This document shows positions 7,476 through 14,209 of a stretch of DNA of 23,107 bases, in pieces. A program made the position numbers and the translations under genes. Source of the DNA: a bacterium (lineage in GTDB: Bacteria; SZUA-79; Acidulodesulfobacterales; Acidulodesulfobacteraceae). The stretch covers positions 1-23,107 of the forward strand of contig JAJYJN010000014.1 in NCBI GenBank assembly GCA_021789455.1, written 5' to 3'. The notes under the pieces were generated by a model. That model saw only the letters and a list, made by a program, of their open reading frames with translations. It was not told the origin of the DNA and made no database searches. Each line of letters opens with the position of its first letter. The first letter of the stretch is position 1.

Positions 7476-8732
7476 TCAACCCTCCCATTTTTTAAAGACT
7501 AACGTAGCGTTAGTTCCGCCGAAGCCGAAAGAATTCGACATAGCAAACTTTATGTCCCCTTTTTGAGCCGTATTAGGAACATAATCGAGATCGCATTCTT
7601 CGTCTCTTTCTTCAAGATTAATTGTCGGCGGTATAATTCCCGTTTTAACGGTCAGCACGGTAGCAACCGCCTCTATTCCTCCTGCGGCTCCTAATGAGTG
7701 CCCTATCATAGATTTAATAGAACTTATTTTAAGTTTATACGCTTTATCTCCAAAAAGCTGTTTTATAGCTTTGGTTTCATTTAAATCGTTATAATAAGTC
7801 GACGTCCCGTGGGCATTTACGTAATCCAAGTCGGCTGGATTTATCCCTCCGTCTTCAATCGCATTTTTCATGCTGTAATACGCGCCTTTAGCTTCGGGAT
7901 CCGGCGTAGATAAATGATATGCGTCCGAAGACACTCCGTATCCTACTATCTCGGCATATATTTTTGCTCCTCTTTCAAGCGCGGAATTCATTTCTTCCAA
8001 AATTAATATGCCTGCGCCTTCGCTGACTACGAAACCGTCCCTTTGTTTATCAAACGGCCTTGAAGCCTTATCGGGTTCGTCGTTCCTTGTGGAAAGAGCT
8101 TTCATAGCGTTAAAACCCGAAATACACAGAGGCGATATAGTCGATTCGGCTCCTCCGGCTATCATTGCGTCGGCATCGCCTCTTGCGATAATTTTATAAG
8201 CGTCTCCGATAGAATTTGTACCGGTTGAACAAGCCGATACCGTACTTGCGTTAGGCCCTTTTGCTCCGGTCATTATAGAAACCTGCCCCGGAGCAAGATT
8301 TATCAAAAGCATCGGTATAAAAAACGGGGAAATCTTTTTGGGTCCGCTCTCTAAAAGCATAGTGTGATATTTTTCTATAGTCATAAGACCGCCTATGCCG
8401 GCTCCAATCCAAACGCCTATCTTGTGGGCGTTAGCATCGTTAATTTGAAGCCCCGACATATCTAAAGCCATCTTAGACGCTGCTACGGCATAGTGTATGA
8501 ACTGATCCATCTTTTTAACTTCTTTTTTTTCTATAAATTTTTCCGGATCAAATCCTTTAACTTCGCCGGCTATTTTTGTCGTATAGCCTTCGGTATCAAA
8601 TCTTGTAATGCGTCCTACGCCGCTTTCTCCTTTGATCATTCTTTCCCATGAAGTTTCTGCGTCGTTGCCGAGCGCCGTAATCATGGAATATCCTGTTACG
8701 ACGACCCTTCTTTTGCAATTAATTTTTTCCAT
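7476..8732 (-). CDS. fabF: Beta-ketoacyl-ACP synthase II
   Basis: Condensing enzyme that elongates acyl-ACP with malonyl-ACP in type II fatty acid synthesis. The Cys-His-His triad is intact: Cys168 in SACSTGTNSIGDAY, His308 in NAHGTSTYYND and His345 in SMIGHSLGAAG. The 418-residue length and N-terminal RRVVVTGYSMITALG fit FabF. It follows acpP by 36 bases in the near-universal acpP-fabF order. No good Shine-Dalgarno is visible ahead of the ATG at 8732. FabB is a less likely alternative given the gene order. Confidence 0.96.
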   Translation of the reverse strand: MEKINCKRRVVVTGYSMITALGNDAETSWERMIKGESGVGRITRFDTEGYTTKIAGEVKGFDPEKFIEKKEVKKMDQFIHYAVAASKMALDMSGLQINDANAHKIGVWIGAGIGGLMTIEKYHTMLLESGPKKISPFFIPMLLINLAPGQVSIMTGAKGPNASTVSACSTGTNSIGDAYKIIARGDADAMIAGGAESTISPLCISGFNAMKALSTRNDEPDKASRPFDKQRDGFVVSEGAGILILEEMNSALERGAKIYAEIVGYGVSSDAYHLSTPDPEAKGAYYSMKNAIEDGGINPADLDYVNAHGTSTYYNDLNETKAIKQLFGDKAYKLKISSIKSMIGHSLGAAGGIEAVATVLTVKTGIIPPTINLEERDEECDLDYVPNTAQKGDIKFAMSNSFGFGGTNATLVFKKWEG

Positions 8733-8768
8733 AATAAGAATAATTTAGTACATTGTAAATAAATTATA

Positions 8769-9002
8769 TTATTTTGTATGTTCGTCGATATATGAAACGG
8801 CATCCTGAACCGTTTTAATTTTTTCGGCATCTTCGTCGGATATTTCTATTCCGAATTCTTCCTCGAAAGCCATAACTAATTCGACGGTATCTAAAGAATC
8901 TGCTCCGAGATCCTCAACGAAAGAAGCTTCGTTTGTAACTTCATCGGGCGTAACTCCCAACTGCTCGACGATAATCTCTTTTACCTTGCTCTCCACTGAC
9001 AT
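8769..9002 (-). CDS. acpP: Acyl carrier protein
   Basis: Carries growing acyl chains on a phosphopantetheine arm. The 77-residue acidic protein has the DSLDTVEL motif with the modified Ser36. It is preceded by the strongest Shine-Dalgarno in this cluster, AAGGAGGAGGT about eight to ten bases before the ATG, consistent with the need for much more ACP than enzymes. A TATAAT at 9034-9029 lies between the upstream palindromic repeat and the Shine-Dalgarno and could serve a dedicated acpP promoter, although no good -35 was found. Confidence 0.97.
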   Translation of the reverse strand: MSVESKVKEIIVEQLGVTPDEVTNEASFVEDLGADSLDTVELVMAFEEEFGIEISDEDAEKIKTVQDAVSYIDEHTK

Positions 9003-9036
9003 TTATTTTCACCTCCTCCTTGTTATATATTATATA

Positions 9037-9136
9037 TTATGGGGACAGAATTCAATTCTGTCCCCATAACAACTTGAAAACAGAATTCAATTCTGTCCCC
9101 ATCACAAATTTGATTTCTAATTCACTTCCGTCCCTG
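9037..9136. repeat. Tandem REP-like palindromic repeats between fabG and acpP
   Basis: Unit 1 (9037-9069) is a perfect palindrome with 16-bp arms (TTATGGGGACAGAATT) around one central C. Unit 2 (9076-9100) keeps the inner CAGAATT-C-AATTCTG and the right-hand GTCCCC, but its left arm reads GAAAA instead of GGGGA. A third, more degenerate half unit (about 9111-9135) keeps CTAATTCACTTCCGTCCC. Together they fill nearly the whole gap between the two genes. As RNA, unit 1 makes a very stable hairpin. Such dispersed palindromes are commonly REP/BIME-type elements mobilised by Y1 transposases; that assignment is inferred, and no transposase is present here. Confidence 0.85.
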
Positions 9137-9138
9137 GA

Positions 9139-9891
9139 CTACATATACATCCCGCCGTTGACGTTTAAAACTGTGCCGGTAATATAGGCTGAAAGTTCCG
9201 AACACAGGAAGAGAACGGCGTTTGCTATCTCCTCCGGTTCGGCTATTTTGTTTAAAGGAATACTTTTTTTAATGGCATCTTTTACGTCTTCAGGCAGTTT
9301 ATCGGTCATTACCGTCCTTATGAATCCGGGGGCTATCGCATTTGCGAGTATTCCTCTCGCCGCATATTCTTTTGCTATAGATTTTGTAAAAGCTATAATT
9401 CCTGCTTTAGAAGCGGCATAGTTAGCCTGTCCCATATTGCCTATTTCTCCTATAACCGAGGCTATGCTTATTATTCTTCCAGACTTTGCCTTAAACATAT
9501 GTTTTAATACATTTTTGGTAATATAGAACATACCGTTAAGATTAACGTCTATAACGTCTAACCAGTCTTCGTCGCTCATCCTTATAAGCAGGCCGTCTTT
9601 AACTATTCCGGCATTATTGACGAGAATATCTATTTTAGATTCTTTAGCTATAATCGCATTAACCGTATCGGAAATTTTTTCTGAATTTTTAACGTTTGAA
9701 GTATAAAAATCAAAATTTTCCGATATTTTTTTTATTTCATCCTTAACGGTTTCAAATCTTTTATCGTCTATGTCGATTATTATAACTCTTGCGCCTGCAT
9801 TAAGCAAAACCTTAGATATAGACAGTCCTATTCCGGAAGAACCTCCCGTCACAACGGAAACTTTGCCTTTCAGGTCTATTTTAACGGACAT
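9139..9891 (-). CDS. fabG: 3-oxoacyl-ACP reductase
   Basis: NADPH-dependent short-chain dehydrogenase that reduces beta-ketoacyl-ACP in fatty acid elongation. The nucleotide site TGGSSGIG (15-22), the NNAG motif (92-95) and the catalytic set Asn117, Ser145, Tyr158 and Lys162 are all present. The C-terminal ITGTVLNVNGGMYM is typical of FabG. The 250-residue length is normal. A GGAG lies six bases before the ATG. The position between fabD and acpP makes FabG much more likely than another SDR. Confidence 0.95.
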   Translation of the reverse strand: MSVKIDLKGKVSVVTGGSSGIGLSISKVLLNAGARVIIIDIDDKRFETVKDEIKKISENFDFYTSNVKNSEKISDTVNAIIAKESKIDILVNNAGIVKDGLLIRMSDEDWLDVIDVNLNGMFYITKNVLKHMFKAKSGRIISIASVIGEIGNMGQANYAASKAGIIAFTKSIAKEYAARGILANAIAPGFIRTVMTDKLPEDVKDAIKKSIPLNKIAEPEEIANAVLFLCSELSAYITGTVLNVNGGMYM

Positions 9892-9918
9892 AAAACGCTC
9901 CTATATTTAATGAATTTA

Positions 9919-10899
9919 TCAATTTTCTAATTTTATTTTCTCGAATTCTTTAAGCGAATCCACGGAATTAATTGAGACTGCGTCTACATTTTTATCTATT
10001 CTTTTAATTAATCCGCTTAATACGTTTGACGGTCCAATTTCTATAAATTTAGTAACTCCGGATATTTTCTCCATATTTATCACTAAATCTTTCCACATAA
10101 CCGGCGACGTTATCTGCTCTAAAAGCAGTTTGACGGCATCGTCTTTTTTAAAATAATTAAGCGACGTTGCGTTAGAAAATATTTCAAAACGCGCATCGTT
10201 AAAGCGATTTGCATCTATAAACAACGAAAGGTTTTCCTTTGCTTTAGCCATAAAAGGCGTATGAAACGGCGCACTTACAGGAATCATAACTATTTTTTTT
10301 GCTCCTTTTTCCTTAAGCAGCGCACACGTTTCATCTATAAATGACGAAATTCCGGATATCACCGTCTGAATAGAAGAGTTTAAGTTTGCTATAAAAACTC
10401 CTTCTTCATTTTTTGAAGCATTTACTTCTTTTATAACGTTTTTTATTATCCCGTCGTCAAGACCTATAACTGCCGCCATTTTACCGAAACCTACCGGACA
10501 AGCGGTCTGCATAAATAATCCTCTTTTTTTGACTATTAAAAGAGCATAATCAAAATCGACGCTTCCGGCAGAAACATTTGCGGTATATTCTCCCAAGCTA
10601 TGCCCTGATACGCATTTCGGCTTTAAGCCGAATTCTTTTTCTATCACTCTAAGTATAGCAATGCTTACGGTCAAAAGTGCAGGTTGCGTATTTTCCGTCA
10701 AGTTCAACTCGCTTTCGTTGCCGCCGAGAATTAAATCTTTCATATCCTGCTTTAAGATGTCCGAAGATTCTTCCAAGATATGGCGAGCTTCGTTAAAATT
10801 TTCAAAAAAATCTCTCCCCATCCCTATATGCTGAGAACCTTGACCGGGAAAAACAAAAGCAATATTTGAATTTAAATTTAAAGATTTTTCTATTTCCAT
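9919..10899 (-). CDS. fabD: Malonyl-CoA:ACP transacylase
   Basis: Transfers malonyl groups from CoA to ACP to supply the elongation cycle. Motifs: FVFPGQGSQHIGMG near the N-terminus, the nucleophile Ser101 in GHSLGEYTA, the substrate Arg within KKRGLFMQ, and His213 in PVSAPFHTPFM. The 326 residues are slightly longer than the usual 305-315 because of a polar N-terminal lead. No obvious Shine-Dalgarno precedes the ATG at 10899, which lies 24 bases after fabK. Confidence 0.96.
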   Translation of the reverse strand: MEIEKSLNLNSNIAFVFPGQGSQHIGMGRDFFENFNEARHILEESSDILKQDMKDLILGGNESELNLTENTQPALLTVSIAILRVIEKEFGLKPKCVSGHSLGEYTANVSAGSVDFDYALLIVKKRGLFMQTACPVGFGKMAAVIGLDDGIIKNVIKEVNASKNEEGVFIANLNSSIQTVISGISSFIDETCALLKEKGAKKIVMIPVSAPFHTPFMAKAKENLSLFIDANRFNDARFEIFSNATSLNYFKKDDAVKLLLEQITSPVMWKDLVINMEKISGVTKFIEIGPSNVLSGLIKRIDKNVDAVSINSVDSLKEFEKIKLEN

Positions 10900-10923
10900 A
10901 AATTTTATATAAACAAAATATAA

Positions 10924-11871
10924 TTAATTCGCTACAAACTTTCCTGCGTTTTTAAAAAACGCTTCCGTCTGCGAAACAATTTCATCGATAACTTCTTTGA
11001 CCGTTTTTTCTTCTTTTATAAGGCCTGCTATCTGCCCGCTCATTAAAGAACCCATTTCCGCATCTCCGTCAACCGACGCCGCTTTTAATTTTCCTGTTCC
11101 AAGTTTTTCGTATTCTTCGATAGGCGCGCATTTTTCTTCAAGCTCAAGAAACATTTTTGCAAGCTTGTTTTTTAAAACTCTGACGGGATGGCCGGTCGGT
11201 CTTCCCGTAACGACGGTATCTCTGTCTGACGCTTTTATAACGGAATTTTTCCAGTTCTGATGTATATGACACTCCTTAGTCGCAAGAAACCTCGTTCCCA
11301 TTTGAATGCCGCTTGCGCCGAGACATAACGCCGCCGCAAAACCCCTGTAATCGGCAATGCCGCCTGCGGCTATTACCGGAATATTAACGGCATCGGCAAC
11401 CTGTGGAACCAAAGCCATAGTAGTAATTTCTCCTATATGTCCTCCCGATTCCGTGCCTTCCGCAATTACGGCATCCGCTCCGGCTTTTTCCATTCTTTTT
11501 GCAAGAGCCGTAGAAGGTATAACGGGTATAACCTTTATTCCGGCATCATGAAACTTTTTTATGTAAGGGCCCGCATTGCCCGCCCCTGTCGTAACTATCG
11601 CGACTTTTTCTTTTATTACCGCATCTATAAGCTCTTCGATATAGCTTAAATACAATATAAGATTTACTCCGAACGGTTTGTCCGTGTTTTCTTTTGCTTT
11701 TCTTATTTCCTGCACGACAAGTTCCGGCGGCATCTGTCCGGCGCCTATAATACCCAAACCTCCCGCATTTGAAACGGCCGCGGCAAGCCTGTGGTTTGAC
11801 GCCCATGCCATACCGCCCTGAAATACCGGATATTTTATTCCAAGAATATCGCAGATAGGAGATTTTATCAT
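10924..11871 (-). CDS. fabK: FMN-dependent enoyl-ACP reductase II
   Basis: TIM-barrel flavoprotein of the FabK/nitronate monooxygenase family that reduces trans-2-enoyl-ACP. The sequence shows the N-terminal YPVFQGGMAW, NAGGLGIIG, the FabK-type EGTESGGHIG with catalytic His145 (His144 in S. pneumoniae FabK), and phosphate/FMN-binding AAGGIAD and GASGIQMGTRFLATKE. The 315-residue length is typical. Its place between fabH and fabD in a fatty acid operon favours FabK over a nitronate monooxygenase. An AAGGTGG Shine-Dalgarno overlaps the fabH stop region. It probably replaces FabI; no FabI is seen in the window. Confidence 0.92.
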   Translation of the reverse strand: MIKSPICDILGIKYPVFQGGMAWASNHRLAAAVSNAGGLGIIGAGQMPPELVVQEIRKAKENTDKPFGVNLILYLSYIEELIDAVIKEKVAIVTTGAGNAGPYIKKFHDAGIKVIPVIPSTALAKRMEKAGADAVIAEGTESGGHIGEITTMALVPQVADAVNIPVIAAGGIADYRGFAAALCLGASGIQMGTRFLATKECHIHQNWKNSVIKASDRDTVVTGRPTGHPVRVLKNKLAKMFLELEEKCAPIEEYEKLGTGKLKAASVDGDAEMGSLMSGQIAGLIKEEKTVKEVIDEIVSQTEAFFKNAGKFVAN

Positions 11872-11877
11872 TTTATT

Positions 11878-12861
11878 CTACCACCTTATTATAGAAGAAG
11901 CCCAGGTTAAACCTGCGCCTATAGCATCTATAAGCACTATGTCGTTTTCTTTAATTCTGCCCGACGAATAAGCTTCGTCGAGAGCAATCGGTATCGACCC
12001 GCTTGAAGTATTTCCGTATTTTTCCACGTTAACGAAAACTCTTTCCATGGGAAATTTTAATTTCTTTGCCGTAGCTTCTATAATTCTGATGTTGGCCTGG
12101 TGCGGAACGAATAAATCTATATCTTCCGGTTTAAGTCCGTTAAAATCTATGGCTTCCTGGGCTATATCTTTAAGATAATTTACGGCATATCTGAACAGTT
12201 CGGAACCTTTCATTTTTATATAATGCTCGCGGCCGTTGACGCTTTCATGACTGGCCGGCATCAAAGAGCCGCCGGCTTTAAGCATTAAAATATCGTCGTG
12301 TCCGCCTTCGGAATGCATATGTGTAGAAAGAATACCGCGGTTATTTTGAATATTTGCCGTCAACACCGCAGCGCCCCCCCCGTCTCCGAATAAAACGCAG
12401 GTCGATCTGTCTTCGTAATCCGTAATTCTTGAAAGCAGATCGGCTCCTATAACTAAAACATTTTTATATTTTCCGGATTTAATAAAACTGTCGGCTACGG
12501 ACAACGAATATATAAAACCGCTGCATCCAGCACTGATATCAAAAGCAGCCGCATTCTTAAGTCCCAATTTGTCCTGTACTATGCAGGCAGTCGACGGGAA
12601 AATCATATCAGGGGTGATAGTTCCGACAAGCACAAGCTCAATATCTTCCGGTTTTAAACCTGAAACATCTAAGGCTTTTTTTGCGGAAGCCGCCGCTATG
12701 TCGGAGGTCGTCAAACCTTTTTCCGCAATTCTCCTTTCTTTTATGCCCGTCCTGGACATAATCCATTCGTCGGACGTGTCCACTATATTGCACAGTTCTT
12801 CGTTCGTCAACACTTTTTTAGGAACGAAAGAGCCGATACCGGTTATTTTTGAATAAATCAA
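11878..12861 (-). CDS. fabH: Beta-ketoacyl-ACP synthase III
   Basis: Starts fatty acid synthesis by condensing an acyl-CoA (usually acetyl-CoA) with malonyl-ACP. The catalytic triad is intact: Cys113 in FDISAGCSGFIYSL, His254 in VPHQANIRI and Asn284 in KYGNTSSGS. The 327-residue length is normal. The start codon is TTG at 12859-12861, eleven bases after a GGAG; the upstream ATG that overlaps this GGAG is out of frame. It lies 23 bases after plsX and just ahead of fabK. Primer preference cannot be read from the sequence. Confidence 0.96.
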   Translation of the reverse strand: MIYSKITGIGSFVPKKVLTNEELCNIVDTSDEWIMSRTGIKERRIAEKGLTTSDIAAASAKKALDVSGLKPEDIELVLVGTITPDMIFPSTACIVQDKLGLKNAAAFDISAGCSGFIYSLSVADSFIKSGKYKNVLVIGADLLSRITDYEDRSTCVLFGDGGGAAVLTANIQNNRGILSTHMHSEGGHDDILMLKAGGSLMPASHESVNGREHYIKMKGSELFRYAVNYLKDIAQEAIDFNGLKPEDIDLFVPHQANIRIIEATAKKLKFPMERVFVNVEKYGNTSSGSIPIALDEAYSSGRIKENDIVLIDAIGAGLTWASSIIRW

Positions 12862-12884
12862 CTTAAATTAAACTCCATAATTAG

Positions 12885-13898
12885 TTAATTTGGGATATTT
12901 TGGGCATTTGCTTCTATTTTATTGCTTATATTATGTATTATGCCTTTTTCGACGAAATGCTTTGCTACCAATATTGCGCTCGTTAAAGCTTTTGAACTTG
13001 CTCCGCCGTGAGCGATAAAAGCGGCTCCGTTAACGCCGAGTAACGGCGCTCCGCCGTATTCGTTATGGTCCACGAGCTTTTTAAATTTTTTTAAAGATTT
13101 TCTTGCCATAAAAAAACCGCACTTTGCCATAAAACTTTTATTTATCTCTTCCCTTAAAAGATTAAAAATCGTCTCCGCCAATGTTTCCGCCGCTTTCAAT
13201 ATAACGTTTCCCGTAAAACCGTCGCAAACGACGACGTCAACTTTGCCGTTAAACACTTCCCTTCCTTCCACGTAGCCGTAAAAATTTAAATCGGTATTTT
13301 TAATTATAGCAAATGCTTCCCTCGTCAGATCGTTACCTTTAGATGCTTCTTCGCCGTTGCTTAACAATCCTACCTTTGGATTGTCTATTCCTTTCATAAA
13401 CGAAGCATATTCCGAACCCATTATGGCAAATTCCGCAAGATGATAAGGTTTAACGTCAACGTTAGCCCCTGCGTCTATTAAAACGGTATATCCTCCGACT
13501 GCCGGCATAATCGTTGCAATCGCAGGTCTGTCTATTCCGTTAATTCTTTTAAAAACAAACATGGCTATAGCCAGAGATGCACCGCTGTTTCCTGCGCTTA
13601 TAATTGCATCTGCTTCATTCTTTTTTACTAATTCGTAAGCGATACGCATTGAAGAATTTTTTTTATTTCTTACTATAGCCGAAGGCGAATCTTCCATCGT
13701 TATGCGTTCAGGCGCATGAACTATTTTAATTCTGGAGCCGTTATAGTTATTTTTTTTAATAGCATCCTTTAAAACGGTTTCATCGCCGGTTATAGTTATT
13801 TCTATATCCTTATTGGACTCAACTGCGGCTATAGCTCCCATAACTTCAGGTTCCGGAGCCTTATCGGAACCGAAACCGTCCAAAGCTATTCTAATCAT
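12885..13898 (-). CDS. plsX: Phosphate acyltransferase PlsX
   Basis: Peripheral membrane enzyme converting acyl-ACP to acyl-phosphate, the donor for PlsY in phosphatidic acid synthesis. The N-terminus IALDGFGSDKAPEPEV corresponds to the usual DAMGGD.AP.E segment but has FGS in place of MGG. Further conserved parts are SAGNSGASLAIAMF, the DAGANVDVKPYHLAEFA segment, LLSNGEEASKGNDL, and VVCDGFTGNVILKAAE. The 337-residue length is typical. A GGAG lies eight bases before the ATG. The rpmF-plsX-fabH order is conserved across many bacteria. Confidence 0.96.
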   Translation of the reverse strand: MIRIALDGFGSDKAPEPEVMGAIAAVESNKDIEITITGDETVLKDAIKKNNYNGSRIKIVHAPERITMEDSPSAIVRNKKNSSMRIAYELVKKNEADAIISAGNSGASLAIAMFVFKRINGIDRPAIATIMPAVGGYTVLIDAGANVDVKPYHLAEFAIMGSEYASFMKGIDNPKVGLLSNGEEASKGNDLTREAFAIIKNTDLNFYGYVEGREVFNGKVDVVVCDGFTGNVILKAAETLAETIFNLLREEINKSFMAKCGFFMARKSLKKFKKLVDHNEYGGAPLLGVNGAAFIAHGGASSKALTSAILVAKHFVEKGIIHNISNKIEANAQNIPN

Positions 13899-13934
13899 TA
13901 ACAGTCTCCAAGTTTGCGCATGGTATCCGCTTAT

Positions 13935-14126
13935 TTAAGATTTTTCCTGCGCTTTTTCTGCTACTATTTTTCTACCTTTGTAAGTTTTACAGCTGGGACA
14001 CATCCTGTGCGGAAGAAGCGGTTCGCCGCAATTAGGACATTTTGAATAATTAACGGGCGTAAGGCTGTCGTGCGTCCTTCTTTTATCCCTTCTGCATTTT
14101 GAATGTCTTTTCTTTGGATTTGCCAT
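13935..14126 (-). CDS. rpmF: 50S ribosomal protein L32
   Basis: Small large-subunit ribosomal protein. It has the N-terminal ANPKKRHSKCRRDKRRTHDSL segment shared by L32 and an intact zinc ribbon (Cys30, Cys33, Cys43, Cys46). The 63 residues include a short Lys/Glu-rich tail. GGAG lies eight bases ahead of the ATG. It is the first gene of the long fatty-acid/riboflavin run and has its own promoter downstream of valS. A zinc-free paralogue, if any, is not in the window. Confidence 0.96.
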   Translation of the reverse strand: MANPKKRHSKCRRDKRRTHDSLTPVNYSKCPNCGEPLLPHRMCPSCKTYKGRKIVAEKAQEKS

Positions 14127-14178
14127 TTGAAATTCTCCTGTTTATCTTATATAAAAAAATTATAAAAATCTATGCTAT

Positions 14179-14207
14179 ATTATTAAATTAAAATTATAAA
14201 AAGTCAA
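14179..14207 (-). promoter_or_regulatory. Sigma70-type promoter for the rpmF-plsX-fab operon
   Basis: A -35 TTGACT (14207-14202) and a -10 AATAAT (14184-14179) are separated by 17 bases, matching the consensus at five of six positions each. The predicted start near 14172 leaves a leader of about 46 bases with a GGAG before rpmF. The -35 begins three bases after the valS stop, so the rpmF operon can be transcribed independently of valS. Confidence 0.6.
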
Positions 14208-14209
14208 TT

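Noticed and set aside
9029..9055. acpP promoter overlapping the repeat (TATAAT with TTGAAT)
   Set aside because: The spacing is only about 15 bases and the -35 lies within the palindrome, so support was too weak for a separate feature.
9037..9136. CRISPR array
   Set aside because: The units are palindromes of decaying identity with short, irregular spacing and no spacers of regular length; they fit REP-like repeats.
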